From Prosapia bicincta (lineage: Eukaryota > Arthropoda > Insecta > Hemiptera > Cercopidae): 64,000 bases of DNA. A program made the translations under genes and the position numbers. This document shows, one piece after another, positions 23,345 to 34,967 of the stretch. The first letter of the stretch is position 1. Each line of letters opens with the position of its first letter. The DNA lies in assembly GCA_036971475.1 (NCBI GenBank), contig JBAIZL010000002.1, positions 166,959,714 through 167,023,713 of the forward strand, written 5' to 3'. Below the pieces are notes generated by a model that was not told the DNA's origin, searched no databases, and saw nothing but the letters and a program-made list of their open reading frames with translations.

Positions 23345-23635
23345 ATCAAATAGTATTTTTGGCCTTTTGTGGTAACGAATGAAGCTTTTTTTACAAAGCC
23401 CTACATCACACTCTTAACAGAGAGTGCAGCACATCTTCTCTTAGGTATGGCGAAAATAAAATCCCCCACTCAGTCATATCGATGTGATTGATAAGGAGGG
23501 ACCTCAATGTCTTTTTTGTATTTCATAAATATGTCATTTGCTTTTTCCTTCTGAAATTCAGCTGACTTATTTGTTTCGCTTTCCGGCACAAGACCCAGGT
23601 GGTTTGCACTGTCACATCAACCAGACAGGTAAAGA
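23345..23635 (-). pseudogene. piggyBac-like transposase C-terminal remnant
   Basis: piggyBac transposases cut and paste at TTAA sites. Seen on the minus strand in three broken frames: VDVTVQTTWVLCRKAK with SQLNFRRKKQ shortly after, resembling the conserved D...NaWxLyR and FRR block that follows the catalytic core; then PPYQSHRYD, a stop, and IPKRRC, resembling the R-Y-D...RC lead-in to the Cys-rich domain; then CDVGLCKKSFIRYHK, resembling the terminal CxxC...LC..CF..YH zinc cluster. The catalytic DDD residues are not present. No TTAA-flanked termini were found. The call rests on pattern resemblance only. Confidence 0.55.
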
Positions 23636-24078
23636 TAAGTAGAGACGTCGAGCTTTCTCTCAAGTCTTATACTATTAGCAAAAATATCTTTGTGAAAATG
23701 TTCTCCTCACTCTAACAATACCTTAGGTGTGACAATGGATTATATCCAGATAAAATGAGAAAACCTATGACAAACTTAATTTCATTTTTCTAAATGTTTT
23801 TATGTGCATTATTGTTAAACTAAACGTATTTTTCTGTTTCTGAGAAAAACAGCTAGTGTACTTTCTTCATTGAAAAATTTCTCGAAATAATCTTACACCT
23901 TTCTTCTGTTTCCGGAAGGATATTGTTTGTGTCACATTGTATGATTTTATTAGATTTTACGGAGGACCTTGAGATAAAATTATACTAAATTTCCTGTATC
24001 GGTAAGATGCTTGTAAGGCAAAAGGTGCTATATAAGTGTACATACACAATAAATGTTAAAATATGAATGTGCACATAC

Positions 24079-24166
24079 CTGAACCGTGATATGTCTCATT
24101 CACTATTGACCTCAAGATTGTGATGACGACGCTTTGGTTGCACCCCGTTCGCGCACTACACATTAC
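24079..24166 (-). CDS. Candidate internal exon of an unknown gene
   Basis: Seen on the minus strand: a pyrimidine-rich tract followed by TACTTAG, then 88 open bases, then GTATGT as a donor. The segment is GC-richer than its neighbourhood and reads VMCSARTGCNQSVVI, continuing to NETYHGS with one base over. It does not resemble Keap1, although it lies downstream of the Keap1 exons on the same strand. It could be a true coding exon, a 5' UTR exon or coincidence. No partner exon was found. Confidence 0.25.
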
Positions 24167-25270
24167 CTAAGTACACAAGAAAAAGAGTTTACATATAAAT
24201 CAAAATAGCCAATACCATGTCCTATTCATACAATCCGGGGAGGCATCCGGTTAATATCGAATGTTGCATAGAACTAACTGCTCATTCTTATGAATGGCAA
24301 GGATCGAATAATTAGATGGAAAGTTAATGACAACTAAGATAGCAAAAATACCTAAAAGGAAACAAATTAGAAGTATAGATGTACTTAGGTTAAGGTTTTC
24401 TTCAAATGTTTAAAGTAAACAATCTGATTTATTTCTATAATTATCTGCTTGAACTAAGAGCCTCGCTGAAAGGCTTGATCCCAACACATCCCACAGACGC
24501 GTTAACTCCACTTCAGTAAAAAACCTTAGAAGCAGTCCCAATTCGTTCTGTCTCTAGTGTTACATATTGGTAACACTGGGTTATAATGTTATATAATTTA
24601 AATGACTTTAATTAATATAAACTCTTGAATAAGTTGAAAACAAATAAAGGTGTAAAAGTGGTATTAAAGTACATAAGGGAAATAGTTTCCACAAAGATTT
24701 AGAGTAAATTAAAAGAACAGGTGAGATTAAACTAAATATATATTTTCATATAGGCCTACTATTTGTGGCATAAATAAGTTTGGTAGTTTTAATTATTAAG
24801 TAAAGGTGTTTTGAGTTATTTCAAATAATAATATTTTATGAAAATAACTTAAATCATAACTACAAAGTTCTAAAGTAAAATAGATCTAGGTAAGACATTA
24901 CAATATAGAAATGATGAGTTTTAACTCAAGAAAATGTTGGTTTAAATTTATTATGAAGACAAGTGATTTTATAAAAAGTTTTAAAACAAATAAAATAGTA
25001 ATAAAAGCATTGATAGGTAGAAGAGAGATTGATGGTGGAGGATTATATGTAACTAAAATGGTAGGCAGGAAGTTAACAGCCTCTTTATCATTGCATGAGC
25101 AATGTTAAATTTCTATAAAGCATGTTAGGGGCAAAGGCAAATTGAATTAGAATGACAAAAAGGAGATATAATTAAAGAACAAAACTAAATAAGCAAAAGT
25201 TAGAAAATATTTACACAGCGTTAAGTGGATAATAATAGAAAAGTGATTGTATATATGTGATCCGAGCAGT

Positions 25271-25419
<149 letters not shown>

Positions 25420-25513
25420 AGAGTGATTGTGTAACAAATTTTCTAAGTAGCTGTGAATATTATTTCCTGCGCATTTTTATTTAATGTCGTTACATGCGTA
25501 TCTTCTGATACAG

Positions 25514-25612
25514 CTGGTAACTACACTTACGACTACACTGTGACGTGTACGGACTATACAAACTATTTAGCAGGTTATACTTGTGCTGAAGTGAGCAGTG
25601 ACTCTACTTCAG
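25514..25612 (+). CDS. Candidate exon encoding a Cys/Tyr-rich, probably extracellular segment
   Basis: Seen: a T-rich stretch ending TGATACAG, then 99 open bases, then GTAAGG. The exon enters with two bases of a codon and leaves with one, so both ends are phase 1, the symmetric class common in secreted modules. It reads GNYTYDYTVTCTDYTNYLAG and then YTCAEVSSDSTS, with two cysteines, and codon use is less AT-biased than chance frames nearby. An alternative is a first exon starting at the ATG at 25453, whose product would begin with a short hydrophobic, signal-like stretch (SCAFLFNVVTCV). The protein was not recognised and no neighbouring exon was found. Confidence 0.35.
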
Positions 25613-25639
25613 GTAAGGAGTCGTTAGTGTTAGGATAAA

Positions 25640-27714
25640 TATAAAACACAGTTTTGGAAATGTCTTATACCTTTCTCATATTTTACTGATTTTGTTTTCT
25701 AGTGAACATCCATGTTAACTCTTGGATACAAAATAGTAATTTTAAATGCAATATGTAAGAAATTTTATTTGTATCAATATTTGAATATTTCATTCTTTAC
25801 AATCATTTTATCAAACTGAAATATCGAGTAACATATTACGTAAGCCACTTACTTATGATGTTAATAATTGCAGATTTCAGTTTATTTTTTGTACATCTTT
25901 ACCCAGCTATAAAATTTACAAATATAATATCTCGTTTAATAATAATTATCGCACTTTTCTTGTCGGAGTTAAATGTGATATTTGCTTGTAATTAAAAAGA
26001 AATGTAAGTAATAAACATATAAAATACAGATGTTAAAATATTTAAATAAGTCTTTAAAAGATATTAAAAAAAGGTTCACAATTTATATTTTTATATTTTG
26101 ATAACAAATAGTAGTTAATTTTGTACAGTTAAAAAATACGCTTGAAATAATTTAACTAGACGGACAGTAAATACAATTAATGTTTTGTGTCTTTTTTACT
26201 GGTATTATTTATTTTTAGGATACATTAAGTGATATTTATAAATAAGTGATAATAAATTCCCTTAGATTTTCGATTGAAAAAAAAAATTAATACCTTACAT
26301 TTGAAATTGTAGGATTTATTACTGGTGCAATGTAGGCCTACTAGATTTTAATACACTACTTATGGAATATGGTGTTATTATACATGTGCTAATTATTGTT
26401 ACAGAATGTACATTCCTACTGGTAAGGAATATTACCTACTATGACGAAATCATGTCGAGAAAAGAATTCTATGGATGTTATAAAGTGATTATGTACAAAA
26501 CCTGTAAAATATATAAGGAGAAAACCACTCTTCAACTGTGAATGAGTTTTAAAACTCTGCTTGTATTTTTAAAATAGAACATGTCTCAAGCAATTACTTG
26601 CAATTTTATTTGAAATGATCCAGCATATGGTGTTTGATACAGATAAATATAAGCCTTAGCCTCTAAATAAATGTTGCTACATGTACTTACATAAACAAAC
26701 AACATATTATACTCAGTCACAAGTCATTGTGTTATAAATAGAAAACATTTATTTGTAAGAGAACACTGACATGAACAATTTAGGTAGCCTACGGTTATGG
26801 AAGGCACAAAAAAAATTTAATACGATCTACCATTTTAACATCAGTAAGAATTACAATATGAGAGCCTTAATGTAATGATGAACGATTAGTTTGTCATAAT
26901 GTTACAAATACTCCCTACAAAACAATAGAGAGAAATTTATGACAATATATATAAAATTGTAAGAGGGTGTATCAAGGGCCTACAGGAATAAAACTCTTCA
27001 AGTAATAAATACAGGAGTATTTTTTTATTCAATTAATATTTCGAATGACTTGAATATCCTACGGAATGGTGGTTTTTCAATAAAATATATTACTTTAAAA
27101 ATAGAAGCCCAACAATGAGATGTATTGTTTTCATTTAGTCCACAACGTCTGACTCCGAATATGACCCGAAAGAGGCATTCCTGAAAGAAAGAAAGAAACC
27201 CGTCTGAACGAATTTAGCACGAGGATTAGCACTGAATTAGATACTAGGAACTCGAATGATTTATTACCCAAAAATAAACTTTGAGTGAATGAAAGTTCCA
27301 TAACACACGAACAGAAAGTCACTGAATGAAGAGTATAGACAATAAAACATGTATAAAATCGGCCCAGGTGTTTTTTATAGACTAACATCAAAACATCAAA
27401 AGCGTTTTATATACCTTTGTTCAAATCATCACCTACATGCTTTTTTAAGTCTGTATACAGAAGACAGTAATAAAATAGAAAATCCACAGTCTGTGCTCGA
27501 GAAGAGATAGTAAGAAAAGAGTATTTACAAAGCGTTAATCGCAAGATGAGGAAAATTCATTAAGTGTTTTCTAAGTTAGAACTATGACGAGATAGGGATA
27601 CAAATTAATTTCAATGAGACAAAGTAATTGACGCATGATAAGAGAAAAACTATTTGAAAAGGTAGGTTATGATTCAAGAAATGTGATATGTCATTTTCGC
27701 TTACTAAAATGCAA
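25640..27714. other. AT-rich stretch without a recognisable gene
   Basis: No domain or strong repeat was seen. If the 25514 exon is real, this would be intron sequence. Confidence 0.5.
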
Positions 27715-28200
27715 GCACGGAAGTGGATAATATATAATATAATATAGGTTTTACGGCGTCTGTCGTCACGAAATCGAACGATTTCTAAACTTCGCCGCGA
27801 TACTTTATTATTATAGCACTGATACCGATAAGGTCTTTTCATCTATGGACGTATTGATGGTTTCCCCCCATGTTAGTCTGGGTATTTCCTTTCTACTTCT
27901 TTCCGGTATCGTTCATTCATACCAACTCTCGGTAATCTTCCCTAAGACATACTCATTATGTGTCCGAACTTTATCAGCTGTCTTTTCTGAATCTCCTCTA
28001 TGACTGTCTCTTGCTTCTCTATCATCTCCCTAATGCTTTCATGTGTCCTATAGTTCGTCTAGAGATATGACAAGATCTTTTATAAGCGTTCGTTTCTACT
28101 GCCCTAATCTTGCTCGTGACTGCATGCGACATTACGCACGTTTCTGTTCCATAAGTCAAGATACCCTTTACAATAGTGTTATGTATTCGTTTTTCCGCCC
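27715..28200 (-). pseudogene. C-terminus of an RTE-like LINE reverse transcriptase
   Basis: Seen on the minus strand: AEKRIHNTIVKGILTYGTET, then VTSKIRAVETNAYKRSCHISRR, matching the thumb of endonuclease-RT proteins (usually LYGAETW and a following basic LRATEM region). After a stop and frame shift come IEKQETVIEEIQKRQLIKFG and the R-L-P/R-P-R-x-T-W tail seen here as PRLTWGET, then RRSLEIVRFRDDRRRKT near 27725, as at the end of such proteins. No RT catalytic motifs remain. It is 5'-truncated, frame-shifted and old. The clade assignment is from tail style only. Confidence 0.7.
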
Positions 28201-29635
28201 TTTTATTATTTCATCGTAAAGAAAGTAGATGTATCGAGTAGTTTTTCAGAAGGGAGATATTTCAGAGAACATTTGAATCAAAATTCCTGGAACGGTCGCT
28301 TAGTAGAACAAACATAAACTACGATCTATAAATCCTTCTTTAAAAAGTAGCAGGAGTGTACACACATATCATAATCATATACTACAAAAAAACTATAAGA
28401 ACAATTATAAAAAAATAAGTGTAAAAGAGCTGCACTGTTGATGAAGGTTATTCGGTTTTAAGCGTCTAAATAAAGACAAAAATAATGAATGCACAGGTAG
28501 ATTAGTTTTCCGTAATGTTGAAGTAAGGGTAATTTGGTACAAACAAATTTAAAGAGAGTGAGAGGACGGTGTTTGTACACAATTACGATGATGAATTTTA
28601 AATTAATAAGTAGTGGAGAGAAGAGGACAGAAAGTAGGAGAGTGGAACTAGGACAGGTTTTAGCAGAAGATAAATTAGGAGAGCAACGCATTTGCACAAT
28701 CTTTGGAGTATAATACTACCTGTTGCAGAAAGTAAATTAAGGTGAAACAATATAATTATCTGTAAGGCATACTCTAGTTTTGTGTTTAGTTTGTTCAGTA
28801 TAACACACGGTGTAATATTTAAGTGCTTCTTGCGCACTTTAACTTGCAAATTGTTGCAAATCTTGACAACGAAAAACTAGAATTAATAAAAACGTAAAGT
28901 GCTTGTAGACACGGACACTAATATACCTAACACATTTTATTTATTTATTTTCTTACAGCAAAATGGAAAACAATTCACGAAATTAGCTTCCACAAGAACC
29001 TGCTAAACGTAAGTGCAGGTATTAAGCCCCTTGGTTGTATTGCGGAAATCCTCAAAAGTATCAGGATTTTTTAAGTGTTTTTATTTTATTTTCTCATTCT
29101 TTTTTTCACTAAAATTGATATTATTTTTTTCTAGCATTGATGGCCAGTATATACTGTACCTCGTCTCTACATACCAGAGGTAGGATTCTCGGAGTGTAAC
29201 TTTCCCTTGCCATTATCACTATGTGCTCTACCCATCTCATAATAATGCGATACCCTCTCCACTACATCACAAGTTTACGTATTTTCGTTTGATCTCAGTT
29301 TGCTTTAATATTTCTAAGTAACATATTGAATGTTCTATTCTTAACTATGCTATTCTTAGTTTGTCCGTAAAATTGTTGTTCCTTAGAAGCTTACGAAATA
29401 TCTGTGTTATAGGTCATCGTGAGATTATAATTTGATTTACGTTTATACGTCAGTTTTGCAAGTCTCGTACTATATACCTCTGTTCTTTTTAGGTTTCCCA
29501 AGCGTATTCTTCCTTCTAGGTATGTCTGAAAATTACTTTCGTCCTAGGTATTGAGGTCTCTCTACTAGTTCTACGTCTGTGATTCTTATAGTAATATTCT
29601 GACTTGTAATTATATTGAATTTCAATAAAAAAAAA
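28201..29635. other. AT-rich stretch without a recognisable gene
   Basis: Nothing recognised apart from chance open frames on the minus strand at 28458-28849. Confidence 0.5.
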
Positions 29636-29884
29636 TTGAAAAGAACCCCAATACCACAAAAATAATCAAAAATAACAAATAAAAGAAGTTACTTAAGATG
29701 ATCTAAGAAGAAACAAAGAATGATCATTCTAGTTTTTAACTTCTTGTGTGCTAGATTGTATTTTGTAACAAGACCCTCTGATGATGATGATATGGTCATC
29801 GAAATGTACATAAGCGTTTAATCTTAAGTAACTTGTTTTATTTGTTATTTTTTATTATTTTTGTGGTATTGGGGTTCTTTTCAA
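29636..29884. repeat. Penelope-type hairpin element (inverted terminal copies)
   Basis: Seen: left arm 29636 to about 29701 (TTGAAAAGAACCCCAATACC ... TTACTTAAGAT) is inverted at about 29821-29884 (ATCTTAAGTAACTTG ... GGTATTGGGGTTCTTTTCAA). Between the arms lies GTAACAAGACCC and then a hammerhead-like core, as in the tail of the complete Penelope-like element, including the identical block CGAAATGTACATAAG. It carries no RT or nuclease sequence, so it is a tail-to-tail remnant of a different Penelope-like family. Confidence 0.75.
29772..29818 (+). ncRNA. Hammerhead-like motif in the 29.6-kb hairpin element
   Basis: ACCCU, CUGAUGA, one U, stem II GAUGA-UAUGG-UCAUC (5 bp), GAAA, stem III UG-UA-CA, then UA and AGCGU. 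Stem I pairs at four of five positions. Stem II differs completely in sequence from that of the 8.5-kb copy but pairs equally well. Confidence 0.45.
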
Positions 29885-31912
29885 TATTTGTTATTGTAAT
29901 ATATTGTACCACTGTGCTCTTGATATTGTGTATATTGAATTTGTTTTAGTTTAATAAACATACCAACTTCCATTATTTCCATTACTACCTGTAATCTCAT
30001 AGATGTAAAATATATTTGTCAAGGTTTTTAAACATTTTTAATCCAACAACAGTTGAGATAGTGTATTGGAATCAGCTACGTGAGAAAGACTACGTTTTAT
30101 TGTTTGCTATATGAAGGAGAGGAAGGGGCTTAGTCTTATTTCCAAACGTACAAAGATATCTCTAATACTCCCTGCTTGTATACTTCGTTTCAAGGAGAGA
30201 TCTACGCAGTACAATAAACTTTGTTGAAAGGAACTAAACCGTAAGCTGCTTGTTTGGAGAAGAATTGTTATTCCCCAGTGGATGATGTTTTATAGGGAAT
30301 TTCTATTGACTGTGCGCTTCAACATTGAATATTTCTTTTTATATTTATAGTAGGTTCGTACATCATTACATAGTGTAGGCTATTCTAAAAGTTATCGGTT
30401 ACAGTTTACACAGTTATTTTGAACATCAAATAAAAAAATGCAATAAAGCTATTGTTTCTTTTAAACAATAATTGGGTTATAAAGGTTATACAAGTTTGTT
30501 TTTGTTTGCTAGAAACATGATAAATTCTATTGTTTGAAAAAGAATATTTCGTTTAGTATGGTGGTATTTCTTATTGTTACTTACTTATTTTGTGGTATGT
30601 CGATGTAGTATAAAACTGAAACATTGTTTACCAATTTCAGACATATTGATAAAGAAGAAAACAATTTTAAACAAATAATTCAATGCTTAGAATGAACATA
30701 AGGTTTCAATAACTTTGGTGCACCTAATGAAACATGAAAAATAAGGTTTGATTTTTCAGTTTAGTTACAATATTTTTAACTAATCATTGTCTCTACTAGA
30801 GAGTAAATATTCGAATAGAAAAAGGGAAAAGGCTTGTGGTCTTTAGTCGATTATTAACATATATACAGCATTGTATATCTTATCTTCTCTTTTTTTTAAT
30901 AATAAATAACCGTATTATCGAAGTAAATACTTGATTCATAAGGACTAAGATCCCATGAAGAAATACATTTTTGCACAAAAAGGTATTATTTTTTCGGTTT
31001 TAATATAATAATGTTTAAATACTTATGCAACAGATTCGTTAACTTTAAAAAACTAAAGTGAGATAACTGATCGAGAGAATTCAAAATAGAAATGTTTCAA
31101 TATATCTCACTCCTACATTTTTTGAAAACTATGCACACGATACTTGCTAAGTACATTTTCTCTTTGGGAATAAAAGAGTTTTCTTATGAACAACAAGGGA
31201 AAAACCATTCGAATTGAGAAATATAATGGGAAACACTCCACCCTTTTTAACATATAAATGTCCTAGCTCTAATACAACACGTTTTATTGAGAACAAGAAA
31301 ACTGAGAAGAAAATGGAGCAATGAAGGAACTGAACGTTGTTAAAAATAAGAAAACTTATTTCCTTCAAGCGACATGCATAATACATGTTACTTCCAGACT
31401 GTTACTTATTGATCCTTTGTGGCGACTTTTCCATTTGAACGCAACCGTTCTTCACTTCATATTCCATAAATGCGTTCAATAAATACTTGGCCCTCAGTTT
31501 ACCTAATAATAGAGCAATAGCCTATGCTTGGATGAGAATATAAAGGAGTAGACCAATTAACGGTTGTCATATTTTTAGATAATTTACATGATTAGATCCT
31601 TATGGCTTGCTTCAGGTTAAGGATCCATAATATTTGGCCTTACATATGTTTTCTTACTCTGCTGGATTCATTTGTAATAGTAGTCTACAGTGTGCAGGTT
31701 ATTCATACTCAAAAGCACCCTAGAGGATTAAGTGACTTCGCACCCCCAGTCACTCGCACATTTACACGCTCTGAAACGACTGCCTGCCACAGATGGTTTT
31801 CTATGAGGAAACTACTAGAACTTGATCATTTTTAACTCTTACATTTAGGTAAATTTGGATTCTTCATACTATTACTTGGGAATGGAGGTCAAACATGACA
31901 AAATTATTTTGA
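29885..31912. other. AT-rich stretch without a recognisable gene
   Basis: No named domain. A 77-codon frame at 31602-31835 has unusually mixed codon use near its end but was not recognised. Confidence 0.5.
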
Positions 31913-32088
31913 TCTATAATAATATATAAACATCTAATGGTGTCTATCTCTGTGTGTTCCTCAATCACGTAAACGTTGTTTACCCATTAAGCTGAAATTT
32001 TACATGGACATTCTTAGGGTTCTTCGTTAAGAAACAGGCACCCACAGGGAGGCTTTTAATTGGTTTAATAAAAGGCTTTTATTCCTTT
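31913..32088 (+). mobile_element. Helitron-like 5' end fragment
   Basis: Seen: A followed by TCTATAATAATATATAAACA, then CTAATGG, GTCT and CAATCACGTAAA. The copy at 41358 has the same order of blocks (TCTATACTATTATATAAATA, CTAATGGAGTCT and CAATCACGTAGAAA). Insertion between A and T with a 5' TC start is the Helitron rule. The block TGGACATTCTTAGGGTTC recurs near 42210. The fragment ends where Penelope-type RT sequence begins. Confidence 0.6.
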
Positions 32089-32900
32089 TTCATAATGTGA
32101 TAATCTCGTCAACGTACCTATACCAGTATATGATTTTGTCAAGTAAATGAGTATTTATTGGTATGTAAAATGTGCTTTTGTCCAATCTTGTATATGAGTA
32201 TGTCTATCGGTTGTATGGTAAACCCATAGCAGGACCATCGTTTTGGGTGTAGAATGTGTCATTGTAGGTGAAGTAATTTTGTGATGTGAATAATGTTTTT
32301 AGGTCATTAATTTAGTTTGTGGTGTATCTGTGTCTTGGCCATGTTTTTGATGATTTCTGGAATGGGGGTGTTGGTGTACAGGTTCAAACTGTCAAAGGAA
32401 ACTAAAGGGGAGTTGTGTGTAATGTTTACATTTTAAATTTTGTAAATTAAATTTAAGCTATTTCTTATTGACCGATGGCTATTGAATTTTACGTGGTTTC
32501 GGATGATCCTATTAGGAAATTTAGCTAGGAGTTAAGAAGGTGCACTTATGTGAGTAATTAATGAAAGTATAGGTATGTTTGTTTTTGGAATTTGGGTAAG
32601 ACGTTTATTTTGGAGCTATTGGTTTAATTTGTTTCAAGTGTTTTTTTCTGGGTTTGTGGTATTATGTGTTTTGTGTTGTATATTGCCTTCCTATACAATA
32701 TCCAAATTAAGGTTCATTCAATTGAAGTTGCAGTACTTATGGAAAAGTGCAAAGATCTTTGCTTTCAGGACTGGTTTAGTTTGTATAATTAGTTGATCTG
32801 TGACAAAAAACGCGCGGTTGAAAGTTCAAGAAATACTAGTACGACATTTCATACTAGTTTGAATAGTAGAGGGATTTTGTAGTGTTCGGTTACCGATTTA
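32089..32900 (-). pseudogene. Second Penelope-type reverse transcriptase fragment
   Basis: Seen on the minus strand: RIIRNHVKFNSHRSIRNSLN followed by LIYKI, a stop, NVNITHNSPLVSFDSLNLYT and NTPIPEIIKNMAK, the region around RT motif A with its Asp kept. Then, in another frame, NYFTYNDTFYTQNDGPAMGL (motif B region), and finally KIIYWYRYVDEIIT, where the catalytic YVDD has become YVDE. The upstream part, to about 32900, is decayed. It clearly differs from the 9-10.9 kb element, so it is another family. The GIY-YIG part is missing, and the fragment stops at the Helitron-like end near 32090. Confidence 0.75.
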
Positions 32901-33322
32901 CTAATAATTTTATGATGAATCCTCTTATATAGAAAATAAAAAAATGGAATCTCAAGAATCTTTTCTTCCTATAATAATGAGTATATTTACGTTTTGTCTA
33001 ATGAAGGTCTCAAATGTCTAGAAGTACAAAACAAATAAGTTCTAGTAGCTTAGTTAGAATATCAAAGGTTGGTTAGCTTAGGTAAGCTGAAATTAACATT
33101 ATATGATCGGTTTAAAAAAGTTTTACCTCATTTAATGATGGATTGTAGATTTATTATTTCATGCATTTAAACTCTAAGTCAAGTAATTATTTGTAAGCCA
33201 GGATTTACAATTGATTATGAATTAAAATTATGCTACTGTTCTCTTAATTGCTTTTTGTGCAACACTTGGTAAAGATCAAATAAAAGAACATAGTTGATTA
33301 CTGCTTAAAATAACATTATAAT

Positions 33323-33326
<4 letters not shown>

Positions 33327-33391
<65 letters not shown>
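33327..33391. repeat. (TA)n microsatellite
   Basis: Uninterrupted TA dinucleotides, about 32 units. Confidence 0.95.
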
Positions 33392-33393
<2 letters not shown>

Positions 33394-33939
33394 CAAAATA
33401 CCAGCTGTTATTCATCCTACAAATTGCAGAGTATGGTAGTACTTGACAAAGACTGCCTCAACTCTAATTTTTTTCCTTTATATATGATTTTAAGACTACA
33501 ATGTGAACAAAGAACAAGCGATTTTAAATGTTGTGAACTGTAAATAGTGGTTAATATTTGTATTTGTCAAGGAAACATAACTTCTGTGTTGAAATATACT
33601 TCAGGTGATTATTCATGAATTGATGCACTGTAATAAAATATAGCAACAAAGTAACCTGCCGGTAGTTCCATTGAAAGGATGATTTCGCCCTTCCAACTAT
33701 AGAGTTTGAAACTGCCGTTTTTAATGTGTTTTTGGTAAAAATGTAGTCTTAATGACGTTGGTTTTTTTTAAATTTTAATTTTTCAATTACTCATTTTAAT
33801 GTGTAAAACCCAAATATCAACTTTTTTCCGCGGAAAATACAGAAAGTTACTTTTTTCACATTTTAAATGTTATTTTGCAATGGCATGTAGGCCTATAGCG
33901 TGAACCGGGCTCGCAGAAGCTACAGTGCACTGCACTACG

Positions 33940-33943
<4 letters not shown>

Positions 33944-33993
<50 letters not shown>
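33944..33993. repeat. (TA)n microsatellite
   Basis: About 24 TA units, immediately before the palindromic minisatellite array. Confidence 0.95.
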
Positions 33994-33997
<4 letters not shown>

Positions 33998-34000
33998 AGA

Positions 34001-34465
34001 TATACCAACAAAGTATCCAGTCAGGATGGATTTGGTTATAATTTTATTCTTCATTACTATCTACCTATGTTAAAATATACCTACAAAGTATCAAGTGAAG
34101 ATAGATTTGGTTATAATTGTATTCAATTTTACTATCTACCTATATTAAAGTATTCCTACTAAGTATCCAGTCAGGATAGATTTGGTTGTAATTTTGGTAA
34201 ATATTTAGTCTAATTGCTGATGCAGAAAATAACCAAATCTATCGTGACTGAATACTCCATTAGTATATTTATATAAGTAATGTTGTATAAAATTATAAAC
34301 AAATTTATCCTTACTTGATACTTTGTAGGTATATTTTAATATTGGTAGATAGTAATGTTGAATAACATTATAACCAAAATTATAACCAAATCTATCCTGT
34401 CTGGATATTTCATAGGTATATATATTTTAATGTAGGTATATACTAATATTGTATAAAATTTTGGT
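34001..34465. repeat. Palindromic minisatellite: three direct units facing three inverted units
   Basis: Seen: units begin at 34001, 34076 and 34151 (75-base period) and contain AAGTATCCAGTCAGGAT, AGATTTGGTTATAATT and ACTATCTACCTAT. From about 34231 the same unit appears reverse-complemented three times (near 34231, 34299 and 34384), for example AACCAAATCTATCCTGTCTGG. The centre (34186-34230) and the right end (34458-34490) share TTTTGGTAAA and TAGTCT. A second copy of the unit, again direct then inverted, lies at 41725-41990. Confidence 0.85.
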
Positions 34466-34817
34466 AAAAATATAGTCTTATTGACGCTCGTTAAACCATA
34501 TAAAGTTCTTATAAATTAAGTATATAAAACAATGTAAAAACATAAAGTAGTGTAACATTTTGTTTTGTATTTCATATTTTTTTTTGTGAGCAGTAAAATT
34601 TGATTTATTTAAATTAATCTTTGTTGTTTAAATTATTTATTGAACGCACCATTCTTATGTTCAATTAAACTCTTGACATTGCAGGTCAAATAATTAATTG
34701 TGTAACAAACTACTGCAATATTTAACATTACATAATTCCTTAAGAATTAAAGTCAAATAATCACGTTACAAGACTAGTCCAACAGCCTGGTATACTTAAA
34801 TAATCTGTAAACCTTAC

Positions 34818-34967
34818 TTGTGTAAAATGCAATTCAATGAATTGATTGGCCTTTGCTTGAAGATCTTTACAACCATGTTGTTCTGCGAAATTTGCAATTC
34901 CTATAGCATTACTTGGATCCAATTGTCTTTCTAAGAAAGTACAACATGCCTCAATAACATTTGTTAC
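34818..34967 (-). CDS. Keap1: Keap1 exon encoding the start of the BACK domain
   Basis: Keap1 is the BTB-BACK-Kelch substrate adaptor that brings Nrf2/CncC to the Cullin-3 ubiquitin ligase and senses electrophiles. Seen: a 150-base, phase 0-0 exon with acceptor GATAG and donor GTAAGG. It reads VTNVIEACCTFLERQ followed by LDPSNAIGIANFAEQHGC and FIELHFTQ. DPSNAIGIANFAEQ is a signature of Keap1 rather than other Kelch-like proteins, and the CC pair matches insect Keap1. It joins in frame to the exon at 37368-37532 across a 2.4-kb intron. The following exons (rest of BACK, six Kelch repeats) were not found to the left, implying a very long intron or exons beyond the window. Confidence 0.88.

Noticed and set aside
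31602..31835. 77-codon plus-strand frame ending in a Pro/Arg/Thr-rich peptide
   Set aside because: No recognised domain or conserved motif and no supporting signals.
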